The notes under the pieces: generated by a model
Database searches by the model: none
What the model was told of the DNA's origin: nothing
The model's input: the letters and a program-made list of their open reading frames with translations, nothing else
From: an uncultured Porphyromonadaceae bacterium
Lineage (GTDB): Bacteria; Bacteroidota; Bacteroidia; Bacteroidales; Muribaculaceae
DNA length: 40,571 nt
Reading direction: 5' to 3'
NCBI GenBank assembly: GCA_900548975.1
Contig: URMS01000024.1
Coordinates: forward strand, 1 to 40,571
Shown: positions 1 to 6,869 of the stretch, piece after piece
Layout of the letters: every line of letters begins with the position of its first letter
How positions within the stretch are numbered: the stretch's first letter is position 1
Position numbers and translations under genes: made by a program

Positions 1-126
1 GAGAATTTTTCGCCTCGGTCCTTAGTATATTACGCTTTTTTGAGGGATTTTATAGATTGAAAGCCGTCCTGACAGCACGAGCTGCCCTAACCGGTCTGTT
101 GCAAAGTAGCTTCAAATGCCTTATCT

Positions 127-636
127 TTATAGTTTCCGGTCTTTGTTGAAGTGTATGACAATATCTACCTTATTCCCCTTCCTTTTAAAAATCTGATTTT
201 TATATTCCACTTCTTCAAGTATAACTGAACCACCCGACGCCGCGGGAGGTCGGTTAGCAACATACTTCACTATGCATTTCAAGGATGCCTTCTGCTTGCC
301 GAAAATGACCGACATCCTCGACACACCATTTGCCTCGCGTCTGTCCTTAGACCATTTCATATCTCTTTGGTCTGGAAGATCCGCCTCAAAACAAAGACGA
401 TTATTTCTGATAGTGAACTTAATACTCGAATGTGAATTTTCGCCTTCGACTTTGATCTTATCGGCAAAAGTTTTGTCTGCGAGCAGATTCTTACCGGCCG
501 CATCCATGCATTCGATCTCTATGCTGCGTGTGTTTGAACTGGCCTGCACCGGAATATACTCACCCTTATCGCATGAAGACAACAGGACCACTGAGATAAG
601 CGCAATAACGCTTATCCCCAAAAAGGAATTTTTCAT
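127..636 (-). CDS. Small lipoprotein, function unknown (169 aa)
   Basis: I do not recognise this protein. It starts with a lipoprotein signal peptide: Lys3, a hydrophobic stretch at residues 5-20 and a lipobox LLSSC with Cys22. The mature start CDKGEY has an acidic residue straight after the cysteine, as often seen in surface-exposed Bacteroidota lipoproteins. The rest is soluble, rich in beta-prone sequence and Lys/Glu, with no catalytic motif that I can see. It is the last gene of the minus-strand series that begins with the sigma factor at 6288, and it lies 11 bp after the end of the extended micro-lipoprotein frame (648-770). Base composition is AT-richer than the receptor genes upstream. 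A cell-surface accessory of the receptor/DUF4249 system is an inference from position only. Confidence 0.75.
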   Translation of the reverse strand: MKNSFLGISVIALISVVLLSSCDKGEYIPVQASSNTRSIEIECMDAAGKNLLADKTFADKIKVEGENSHSSIKFTIRNNRLCFEADLPDQRDMKWSKDRREANGVSRMSVIFGKQKASLKCIVKYVANRPPAASGGSVILEEVEYKNQIFKRKGNKVDIVIHFNKDRKL

Positions 637-695
637 TTTATATTCTTTTATTTGATTGTTTTATCGAATGTCACAGAGACCTGTTCAGCTCGATT

Positions 696-770
696 CTACG
701 GATCTATGCGTACTGTCGCACAAGAGCTTACTACCATCACAAGTATTATGCCGGCGAACACACGGAGCAT
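696..770 (-). CDS. Micro-lipoprotein frame, 24 codons, ending at an in-frame TAG
   Basis: A short frame fills the 141-bp gap between two lipoprotein genes. It encodes MLRVFAGIILVMVVSSC followed by ATVRIDP and a TAG stop. Arg3, the hydrophobic core and VVSSC (Cys17) form a complete lipoprotein signal. It starts 7 bp after the end of the upstream gene. The same frame continues past the TAG (696-698) for 15 sense codons (NRAEQVSVTFDKTIK) to a TAA at 648-650, 11 bp before the next gene. So it may be a 40-codon lipoprotein gene broken by one nonsense change, or a real very short lipopeptide of which only CATVRIDP would remain after processing. What is seen is the frame and signal; expression is not shown. 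Confidence 0.5.
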   Translation of the reverse strand: MLRVFAGIILVMVVSSCATVRIDP

Positions 771-777
771 AATTTTT

Positions 778-1218
778 CTATTTCCCGTCATTGATGCGCA
801 CGATTGATATGTTTGTAGATCCTGATTCTTTACCATTTGTTCCTGTAATGGCAACAAACTCATTTATCTCTTTTTTATCTTCCGAAAGAATGATTGGAAC
901 GAATGTTATTTTCAGAGAGTTTGCATCCGCTCTGGATATAGTGAATCCACATTCCTCATTCGCAATCGTATTATCTGATTCCCATGAAAGAAAAGTTACA
1001 GTAGCAAAATTCGTACATTTGAGAGTAATTTCTCCGGCATAGGACATCTCTGTCTTGATTTGCACCTGATTATAATAATCCGGAGCAAAAACTGCCGATA
1101 TTTCATTTGAATCGTAGTCACAGAATTCCCACATCATAGGAGTCGGTTCATCCTCTTTACATGATGAAAACGAAAGAACCGACAACAACACGGTTGTGAA
1201 AACAAGCAACTTTTTCAT
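778..1218 (-). CDS. Small lipoprotein, function unknown (146 aa)
   Basis: Not recognised beyond being a lipoprotein. Lys2-Lys3, a hydrophobic core and SFSSC (Cys20) form the signal, and the mature start CKEDEP is strongly acidic, which fits the surface-export signal described for Bacteroidota lipoproteins. The body has a beta-sandwich flavour and may be an Ig-like or BACON-like fold, but I cannot assign one. The gene starts 3 bp after the stop of the DUF4249 gene, so it is very probably co-transcribed with it. Its composition is markedly AT-rich: in bases 841-960 I count 43 G+C of 120 (36%), against 35 of 60 (58%) in the receptor gene at 2341-2400. That suggests fast turnover or later acquisition of this gene. 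Confidence 0.75.
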   Translation of the reverse strand: MKKLLVFTTVLLSVLSFSSCKEDEPTPMMWEFCDYDSNEISAVFAPDYYNQVQIKTEMSYAGEITLKCTNFATVTFLSWESDNTIANEECGFTISRADANSLKITFVPIILSEDKKEINEFVAITGTNGKESGSTNISIVRINDGK

Positions 1219-1221
1219 ATC

Positions 1222-2235
1222 TTATTCATTGATTAATATTGTTTTCAGAAACTCTTTAAGATTCACTGTGGCTTTCGAAAAAGACTGCGCGGCAACAACC
1301 CCGGCGCCGGTCGACACGTTGCTGTATCCCCACTTCGATTCCGCGAGACCGATGTCGGATAGATCGCCCGTTATACCTTCATCGACATTCCACCGGTACA
1401 CCGCCCAGTTGTAGTAGCTCTGCGACACGGTCGTAAGATAAAGGTTTACCTCGCAGTCAAGCAGCGATTCGTCGTATGCCTGCGACCTTATACGGAATGA
1501 ATTGTCCGAAAAATTCAGATGAAGCGTATATTTCTTGCCCGGGAACTGACGGTCGGAGAAGAATAAAAAATCAGTATCCTCGTCATTACCCATCACAGTC
1601 TCGAACACCCCGATGTGTTCCTTGAATATCGGCTCGGAATTATATTCGAACGACCCGATCTGCAACGTTGGGCTGTTGAAATTCCAGTACTCATCATCGG
1701 GTTCCTCGTCGACATGAGGAGAACTCCAGTTATACCCGAACAGATAATAATTGTCGGTTCCGGCCGGATCATCGACATCCATCTCGATATTAAGATTGAA
1801 TGTCACATCGGCAAGCATCTCATAGCGGGAGAAATCCTCGTCGCCTTTCCATACATTTGTCACTGTCGGAGATACTTTGATGGTACCTGTCGGTGTCGCA
1901 ACCGGCACTGTCACTTCAGCCGTCGCGGTTCCATAGGTCGGACTTTCCGCCGTTATGCGTATCCGGTCGCCTTCCTGTGGCAGATAGTCCGCTCCGACTC
2001 TGCTCCCGTTGGCGAAAACAGTCACGACAGCGTCCGTCACCGCATGGTCGCGCCCCGACTTCTCGTCATTAAACATCCACGTGTGCGTCACACTTACCTC
2101 AATCGGCGCTCCCGCCGTTATCAGCGAGTTCATACATAGCACCGGCGCCGTGTCGATCGCCGGATCGAAATCCTCGTAGCACCCCGACAGAACCACTGCC
2201 GGCAGTAACAATATTATATATCTCAGAATTCCCAT
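1222..2235 (-). CDS. DUF4249-family outer-membrane lipoprotein (337 aa)
   Basis: The protein matches the DUF4249 pattern of Bacteroidota. It has a lipobox VVLSGC (Cys19) followed by acidic residues (CYEDFDP), an early 'NSLITAG' strand, then 'SVTHT...DAVVTVFANG' describing a carboxypeptidase-regulatory-like beta domain, and a long beta-rich C-terminal part. Members nearly always sit next to a TonB-dependent receptor with an STN domain and are thought to act as its surface partner; the ligand is unknown. Here it overlaps the end of the receptor gene (2223) by 13 bp, implying translational coupling, and is followed after 3 bp by another lipoprotein gene. The length is typical for the family. I judge the family call firm and any substrate unknown. 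Confidence 0.85.
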   Translation of the reverse strand: MGILRYIILLLPAVVLSGCYEDFDPAIDTAPVLCMNSLITAGAPIEVSVTHTWMFNDEKSGRDHAVTDAVVTVFANGSRVGADYLPQEGDRIRITAESPTYGTATAEVTVPVATPTGTIKVSPTVTNVWKGDEDFSRYEMLADVTFNLNIEMDVDDPAGTDNYYLFGYNWSSPHVDEEPDDEYWNFNSPTLQIGSFEYNSEPIFKEHIGVFETVMGNDEDTDFLFFSDRQFPGKKYTLHLNFSDNSFRIRSQAYDESLLDCEVNLYLTTVSQSYYNWAVYRWNVDEGITGDLSDIGLAESKWGYSNVSTGAGVVAAQSFSKATVNLKEFLKTILINE

Positions 2236-4631
2236 GTATACGATATTGAGGGTATTATAGGTAGTAGTTTGACTTTCTGAAAAACCGGCCGGTTGTGGTT
2301 GTTGTACGTCCGCCGTATGGCCACGGTATTCATATGGCAGTATGCGTTGAACAGTCCCAGAGTCCAGAATCCGCGCCGGGTTCTCACCGTCAGAGACAGG
2401 TCGAGCCTGTGATAGAACGGCAACTGATAGTTGTTTATGCCGGTTTTCAATGGCGTCTCATCACCCGGGTACCGGTTGCCGAAATCGGGCGACTCCCATA
2501 CCTGTGGCAGCAGTGTGAACCGGTTGCCCGAATGCCCCGTCCATGCGGCATTGAAGCCGACGCGGTCGCTTATCTTCCAGTTGAGCAGAATATTTATAGT
2601 ATGTCGGTTATCGAAACGCACCGGAAAGGTGCGGCCTCCGTTCTTGTCGGCGAAAGTACGGTCTGTCCACGCGAGAGAATAAGATATATGCCCGGTCAGG
2701 CGCCCGTACACTTTCTCTATCTTGAAATCGAGACCTTTGGCCGTTCCCTTGCCCGAACACAACTGGGCGTTCCACATCTCGGTGGGCGGTTGCAGGTAGT
2801 ATTCGTCGCGATAGTCCATAAGATTACGCATTATCTTATAATACCCTTCTGCCGAAGCCGCGAACATCCTGTTGTCCGACTGCCAGTAGACACCGGCCGA
2901 GATTTTATCTGCGTTCTGAGGCTTGAAGCGCCCGGTTATTGGCACCCACTGGTCTGTCGGCAGCGACAGATACGTCTGCGACAGCTGATGCACATACTGG
3001 TTTGTCCGCGCATAAGCGGCCTTTACGGCCCAGTTGCCGTCGGGCCGGTAAGCGACCGAAATCCTCGGTCCGAAGCCGAAGTTTGTCTTGCCGTCGATAT
3101 TGAACAGCGACATATGCACTCCGGCATTCATCCGCCACCTGTCGCTTATCTGCCAATCGTCTTCTATATAGATATTCGCCTCATTGGCCTTGTATGCCCA
3201 CGTAGAGTCCCGCGTCACCGTCTGTGTGGTGCCCACAGTATAGTTGCGGTCGGTCCGGGCAGGCAGAAACGAGTGGAGAACGTAGTTTCCGCCAAAGCGC
3301 ACACGGTTCACCTCGTTTGGCCTCCAGTCAAAATCAGCACGAAAAATCCAGTCGTTGATATCATTTTTGGTCTTGGAGATCGAACGCGATTCCGTAGTTC
3401 CGGCACTTGTAATCTCTTTTGTCAGCCAGTCGTGCTTCATGTCCGAGAAATATCGGGTATAGGCAGCCGTAAACTCGGCCGACATCGATGAGTTAAGCCT
3501 GTAGTTAAGACCTGTCTGCGCCACAAGATTTCCCCAGTGAAAATCCGCCCTGTCATCATCGTACCACCCGTATTCCGACTCATACTTGTCGGTCGAGCCG
3601 GTCTTCAGCAGGTCATTGCCGAAATAAACGGAGGCAAACCCCGTTGCTCTGTTGGAAAATCGGTGTGTCAACTTGGCGTTAAGATCCATGAACGCATAGC
3701 GGAACCGTATCTTTTCTTCATCGTCCGACGAATTGGCCAGCGCAAGCAGCGGTATCGACAGTACGTCGAACCACGATCGGCGCACCGCCACCGAGTACGT
3801 GGTCTTTTGCCCCACAGGACCGTCGATATTGAACGCTCCCGAAGTCAGCCCCAGCCTGAACGATCCGTGATGCCCTTCGGCCGAACCATTCTTCGTGCGC
3901 ACGTCAAGGTACGAAGACAGCCGCCCGTCGTATTTCGCCGGAATCGAAGACTTGAAGAAATCGATATACCTTATCGCCTCGGCATTGAACGCCGAAAACA
4001 GCCCCGCAAAGTGATTCACCTGGTACAGCGGCACATTGTCGAGCATATATAGATTCTCGTCCGAATTGCCGCCGTGCACATTCATGCCGGCCATGCCCTC
4101 CTGGCCATCCGATACGCCGGGCTGCATGTGCAGCGCCTTAATCACATCGCTTTCACCGAACATCACCGGTGTATCTATTATCTCACGTGCAGTCAGCTTC
4201 TTCGCCCCGATTTCGGCAGTCTCGGTCGCAGGCGCTTCAAGGCGCGACACCACCACGACCTCTTCCAGCATGTTCGGCTTCTCCGTCCGGGGCACACCGA
4301 CCGTCGGCATCTGTCTGTTTTCTCGGGCAGTCTTTTCCGCCGCCCGCTTCCGCCGACGTTTCAGCACTATATTATTGCCTTTTATCTTCCATTCGATATC
4401 CGTATCCCTGAACATTGCAGTCAGAGCCTTCTCCAGAGACACATCCGCCACATTCACCGATACACGCATATCTTTCAGCAGGTCCGACGAATACACGAAG
4501 TTCTTGCCCGTCTGCTCCACAAGGCTCCTGAACACCGTCGCCGCCGGCTCGTCTACAGCCCTGACTGTCACATTCCGGGCCATACACACCGCACTAATGC
4601 AGAGCATTACCGATAGTAATATCGCCTTCAT
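2223..4631 (-). CDS. TonB-dependent outer-membrane receptor with N-terminal STN domain (802 aa)
   Basis: Signal peptide (residues 1-18, ending CMA) is followed by an STN (secretin/TonB N-terminal) domain at about 19-95, a short basic linker (KRRRKR), a TonB-box-like 'LEEVVVVSR' near residue 125, a plug domain at about 140-250 ('VHGGNSDENLYMLDNVPLY') and a 22-strand-type barrel ending in Phe. STN domains in such receptors contact a FecR-type anti-sigma factor and signal ligand binding to an ECF sigma factor; both kinds of partner are encoded just upstream. Unusually, no carboxypeptidase-regulatory-like domain separates STN and plug, which many Bacteroidota relatives have. The gene overlaps the DUF4974 gene by 4 bp (ATGA) and DUF4249 by 13 bp. 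Substrate unknown: the receptor may import a metal chelate, peptide or glycan. Confidence 0.9.
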   Translation of the reverse strand: MKAILLSVMLCISAVCMARNVTVRAVDEPAATVFRSLVEQTGKNFVYSSDLLKDMRVSVNVADVSLEKALTAMFRDTDIEWKIKGNNIVLKRRRKRAAEKTARENRQMPTVGVPRTEKPNMLEEVVVVSRLEAPATETAEIGAKKLTAREIIDTPVMFGESDVIKALHMQPGVSDGQEGMAGMNVHGGNSDENLYMLDNVPLYQVNHFAGLFSAFNAEAIRYIDFFKSSIPAKYDGRLSSYLDVRTKNGSAEGHHGSFRLGLTSGAFNIDGPVGQKTTYSVAVRRSWFDVLSIPLLALANSSDDEEKIRFRYAFMDLNAKLTHRFSNRATGFASVYFGNDLLKTGSTDKYESEYGWYDDDRADFHWGNLVAQTGLNYRLNSSMSAEFTAAYTRYFSDMKHDWLTKEITSAGTTESRSISKTKNDINDWIFRADFDWRPNEVNRVRFGGNYVLHSFLPARTDRNYTVGTTQTVTRDSTWAYKANEANIYIEDDWQISDRWRMNAGVHMSLFNIDGKTNFGFGPRISVAYRPDGNWAVKAAYARTNQYVHQLSQTYLSLPTDQWVPITGRFKPQNADKISAGVYWQSDNRMFAASAEGYYKIMRNLMDYRDEYYLQPPTEMWNAQLCSGKGTAKGLDFKIEKVYGRLTGHISYSLAWTDRTFADKNGGRTFPVRFDNRHTINILLNWKISDRVGFNAAWTGHSGNRFTLLPQVWESPDFGNRYPGDETPLKTGINNYQLPFYHRLDLSLTVRTRRGFWTLGLFNAYCHMNTVAIRRTYNNHNRPVFQKVKLLPIIPSISYTWEF

Positions 4632-5068
4632 TTCTCTGTCACCGTCATATCGGTATCTAAAATATCATTGATAGTCTCGATAAGGTCGGTCGGAGTTCCC
4701 TCATAGTGGAGCGACAGCTCATACTTCTCGGGCGAAGCCGGAATATTCTCCACCTTCACGCCGTATACCGCCTCGATTTTCCTTATCACTTCAGCCAGCG
4801 GCGCATATTCAAAGTCTATCACCCTGACAGTGGTCAGTACATTCGGGGCAGGCGTCTCTACTGTCGGCTGTTCCCGGTCAATCCGGTAACTCCTGTACAT
4901 CACAGCTGCCGTCGCCGACAGAATCACGGTCGCCGCAATAGCCGCCGCCACTCTGTACCTACGCCATCCGGCTGCCGGTCCTATACCCAGCCGACGCCAC
5001 CCGGTATTTACCGAAAAACGGTCCTCGCGGTAGTGGCGTGCCACAAAATCAGTATCGTTCTCCTTCAT
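4628..5068 (-). CDS. Short DUF4974 membrane protein, FecR-like anti-sigma remnant or mini anti-sigma (146 aa)
   Basis: Residues 1-38 are a cytoplasmic, Arg-rich N-terminus. Residues 40-57 form one transmembrane helix, and residues 80-146 resemble the DUF4974/STN-like C-terminal domain of Bacteroidota FecR proteins ('FEYAPLAEVIRKIEAVYGVKV' region, then 'LSLHYEG...LIETINDILDTD'). Full FecR proteins have about 300-400 residues, with a central FecR domain between helix and C-terminus; that domain is absent, and only about 20 residues link the two. A role holding the sigma factor (5749-6288) and reading the receptor's STN domain is inferred from neighbours. The gene begins 2 bp after the barrel gene stop and overlaps the receptor start by 4 bp. 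It could also act only as a periplasmic STN partner without sigma control. Confidence 0.7.
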   Translation of the reverse strand: MKENDTDFVARHYREDRFSVNTGWRRLGIGPAAGWRRYRVAAAIAATVILSATAAVMYRSYRIDREQPTVETPAPNVLTTVRVIDFEYAPLAEVIRKIEAVYGVKVENIPASPEKYELSLHYEGTPTDLIETINDILDTDMTVTEK

Positions 5069-5070
5069 AT

Positions 5071-5655
5071 TCAGAAATCTATACCGAAACGAAACGAAAA
5101 GTACGGTCTCACATGGCTTTTTCTGCCCACATAGTATATCTCGTAGGAATTTTCATTCTCCCACACTTCCTCATAGTGGTCGGCCTTATAACCGGCAAGA
5201 GCGAGACCGGCACTGATATTGATACCCATTTTTCGGCCCCAGTTGAACCGGTAACCTATCGTCGGCGAAAAATATATCCCCGTTCCTTCCGCAAGATTGG
5301 CGCCCAGCCTTATATCTCCGAAAGGAGTGAACTTCCCAAACTTAAGATCCACACGTCCCTGCACGAAAACAGGAACGAGCCAATTGTCCAGATTACGGCA
5401 GTGTTCCATTCCCAGACCCGCACCGACAAAGAACATAGGGTTTATCTGGTAACCGTGCGATGTGCTCCATCCCGTGTAGAACGTACTTTGGCGCTTCCCT
5501 CTGAGGTTGCCGTTCATATCGATCTCCCCGAAATTTTCCGACCTCACACTGCTGCTCCATTCCAGAAATCCCCGGTACCCGCGCTGAGGCTGACGTGCGG
5601 CCGACAGCTGCGCTACCGCAGCTATCGCCAATAGAATTAATATTGTCCTTTTCAT
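5071..5655 (-). CDS. Outer-membrane beta-barrel protein, porin-like family (about 194 aa)
   Basis: I place the start at 5655 (MKRTILILLAIAAV), because a normal signal peptide ending QLSAA begins there; an upstream in-frame start at 5694 would add 13 unlikely residues in front of it. The mature protein has alternating hydrophobic strands, 'YFSPTIGYRFNWGRK', 'GINISAGLALAGY', and ends 'PYFSFRFGIDF' with C-terminal Phe, the signature of an outer-membrane barrel of about eight strands. This is the outer-membrane-protein-beta-barrel type common beside Bacteroidota regulators. It sits between the ECF sigma factor and the DUF4974 gene, an unexpected place since sigma and anti-sigma genes are usually adjacent. 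No ligand can be read from the sequence. Confidence 0.75.
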   Translation of the reverse strand: MKRTILILLAIAAVAQLSAARQPQRGYRGFLEWSSSVRSENFGEIDMNGNLRGKRQSTFYTGWSTSHGYQINPMFFVGAGLGMEHCRNLDNWLVPVFVQGRVDLKFGKFTPFGDIRLGANLAEGTGIYFSPTIGYRFNWGRKMGINISAGLALAGYKADHYEEVWENENSYEIYYVGRKSHVRPYFSFRFGIDF

Positions 5656-5748
5656 AATGATGATGAATGATCGTTTACCATTACGACACATCATCCCACA
5701 AAAAGTCCTACTCCATCTCCGAAAAAAAAGTTAAAAGTAAACATACTC

Positions 5749-6288
5749 TTATAAAAAAGGCAGAAAGAATGGCTTATGGCCGTCCGATAGCGCCTCGCGC
5801 AACCGGCTGTAAGCCTTGGTCATCTGATTCTTCACAGTCTTCACCGATATTCCCAGTTCTTCGGCTATTTCCTCATTTCCAAGACCGTCGCGCTTACTCA
5901 TCAGGAACACTTCGCGGCAGCGGTCGGGCAGCCCGTCTATCGCCTTCCATATCCTGGCGTCACGCAGCGACGTGTCGATATCTTCTTCCGCCACCTCCGG
6001 AATACTCTCTTCCCCAAGCATGGCATGCCTGCTTCTCATATAAGTCAGACACACATTCCGCACCGTACGGTACATATACGCCGAAAAATTGTCGGTCTCC
6101 CCTCCGCCCTCTATGTACACCCACACCTTCATAAAGGCGTCCTGCACCATATCCTCGGCCACATCGGCATCTTCGACAATACGGAGCGCATACATGCCCA
6201 GCGGCAGATACAGCTTGCGAAAAAATATTTCAAACTCTTTCGGCGACATCCCAATCAAACCCGTCTCCCACTCAGGCAATCCAGACAT
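5749..6288 (-). CDS. ECF RNA polymerase sigma-70 factor (179 aa)
   Basis: The length and two conserved regions identify an extracytoplasmic-function sigma factor. Region 2 is at about 18-85: 'AEDMVQDAFMKVW' is the core-binding helix and 'FSAYMYRTVRNVCLTYMR' the -10 recognition helix. Region 4 is at about 115-170: 'LPDRCREVFLMSKRDGLGNEEIAEELGISVKTVKNQMTKA' contains the helix-turn-helix for the -35 element. The spelling is that of the Bacteroides 'RNA polymerase sigma-70 factor' family. A second possible start is Met14 (MSPKEFE). It heads the minus-strand series of receptor and lipoproteins and probably drives it, being released when the receptor binds its ligand; that is inference from arrangement. 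Confidence 0.92.
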   Translation of the reverse strand: MSGLPEWETGLIGMSPKEFEIFFRKLYLPLGMYALRIVEDADVAEDMVQDAFMKVWVYIEGGGETDNFSAYMYRTVRNVCLTYMRSRHAMLGEESIPEVAEEDIDTSLRDARIWKAIDGLPDRCREVFLMSKRDGLGNEEIAEELGISVKTVKNQMTKAYSRLREALSDGHKPFFLPFL

Positions 6289-6378
6289 ACAGATGGGTCA
6301 TAATTTGAACTCCTACTATATTAAAAAACATGGGGCATGAACCCATATATCTGGAATTACAGCTGAGATGAGTTGGTG

Positions 6379-6386
6379 CAAAGCTA
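6379..6386 (-). promoter_or_regulatory. Candidate -7 box upstream of the sigma-factor operon
   Basis: On the minus strand these bases read TAGCTTTG, matching the Bacteroidota -7 consensus TAnnTTTG. The box is about 90 bp upstream of the sigma gene start and downstream of the tRNA terminator, so it would start an independent transcript. The -33 element is weak (TTG 16 bp upstream). A short imperfect inverted repeat (ATGGG...CCCAT) lies in the leader near 6330-6346. Confidence 0.45.
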
Positions 6387-6405
6387 TGTTCAGATTTGTG
6401 TTCAA

Positions 6406-6443
6406 GATAAAAGAAAAGCAGCTACGAGTTTATTCGCAACTGC
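6406..6443 (-). terminator. Intrinsic terminator of the tRNA gene
   Basis: On the minus strand, GCAGTTGCGA (6443-6434) and TCGTAGCTGC (6427-6418) form a 10-bp stem with two G-T wobbles and a 6-base loop. The T-rich run TTTTCTTTTAT (6417-6407) follows. It lies just after the tRNA 3' end, as expected for a single-gene tRNA transcript. Confidence 0.75.
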
Positions 6444-6458
6444 CTGACTTTCAATTTG

Positions 6459-6532
6459 TGGTCCCACTTGGGCTTGAACCAAGGACTCCCTGATTATGAG
6501 TCAGGTGCTCTGACCAACTGAGCTATAGGACC
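6459..6532 (-). tRNA. tRNA with CAT anticodon (Met, or Ile2 with lysidine-modified anticodon)
   Basis: The 74-nt minus-strand sequence folds as a standard cloverleaf: acceptor GGTCCTA/TGGGACC, D arm GCTC...GAGC, anticodon stem CCTGA/TCAGG around loop CTCATAA (anticodon CAT), T arm CTTGG/CCAAG with loop TTCAAGC, and discriminator A. CCA is not encoded; the DNA continues CAA. CAT tRNAs can be initiator, elongator Met or the AUA-reading Ile2. The first base pair G-C and the absence of three G-C pairs at the base of the anticodon stem argue against the initiator. Acceptor pairs C4-G69 and C5-G68 are those known to guide the lysidine enzyme TilS to Ile2 in E. coli, so Ile2 is possible. Confidence 0.93.
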
Positions 6533-6558
6533 GGCACGCCTTTTGGGCTTTGCGGTTG

Positions 6559-6589
6559 CAAAGTTACAACATTTTTGGCATTCCCCAAA
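6559..6589 (-). promoter_or_regulatory. Promoter of the CAT tRNA gene
   Basis: On the minus strand TTTG (6589-6586), a 19-bp spacer and TAACTTTG (6566-6559) give a full Bacteroidota -33/-7 promoter. The expected transcription start is about 20 nt before the tRNA 5' end at 6532. Confidence 0.75.
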
Positions 6590-6812
6590 TTTTTTGATGC
6601 TTATTTTTTGCCCGTTTTTTCTTTTTTCGCTTTTATCATTTCTTAATGCCTGGTTTGCAATGTGCTATGCCGATAGAGCCGCACAGACAAGCCTACTCCG
6701 TATATCCCGTGCCTCTCCGCGCACTTTCAACGTATATTCACCGAAAAGGAAAGAAAATTGGGAAAAGATACCTTCGCGCCCTCTCTGCCGACGAGTGTAT
6801 CGGGAATTTTCG
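6590..6812 (+). other. Non-coding stretch between tRNA promoter and transporter operon
   Basis: I see no convincing gene here. The first part (about 6590-6650) is T-rich, and short open frames on the plus strand lack a signal, a known motif or typical codon use. The right-hand end leads into the -7 box of the transporter operon. It separates the divergent tRNA and transporter transcription units. Confidence 0.5.
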
Positions 6813-6820
6813 TATCTTTG
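6813..6820 (+). promoter_or_regulatory. Candidate -7 box of the mlaE-hemW operon
   Basis: TATCTTTG fits TAnnTTTG exactly, 49 bp before the permease start codon at 6870. I cannot find a good TTTG at the -33 position, so the upstream element is weak or absent. Confidence 0.6.
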
Positions 6821-6869
6821 CACTTCAGCGGCGTATTGTGCCGTTTAAGAATCGATAAAGACAATAAAT

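Noticed and set aside
1..126. Possible partial gene at the left edge
   Set aside because: No frame with a convincing protein; a weak CAGC/GCTG hairpin near 75-92 lacks a T tail and is not called.
5656..5748. Possible hidden small gene between sigma factor and barrel gene
   Set aside because: No open frame with a signal peptide or tight spacing, unlike the 648-770 gap.
6543..6858. Short plus-strand frames between tRNA and mlaE
   Set aside because: No signal, no motif, and they overlap the tRNA promoter and the -7 box.
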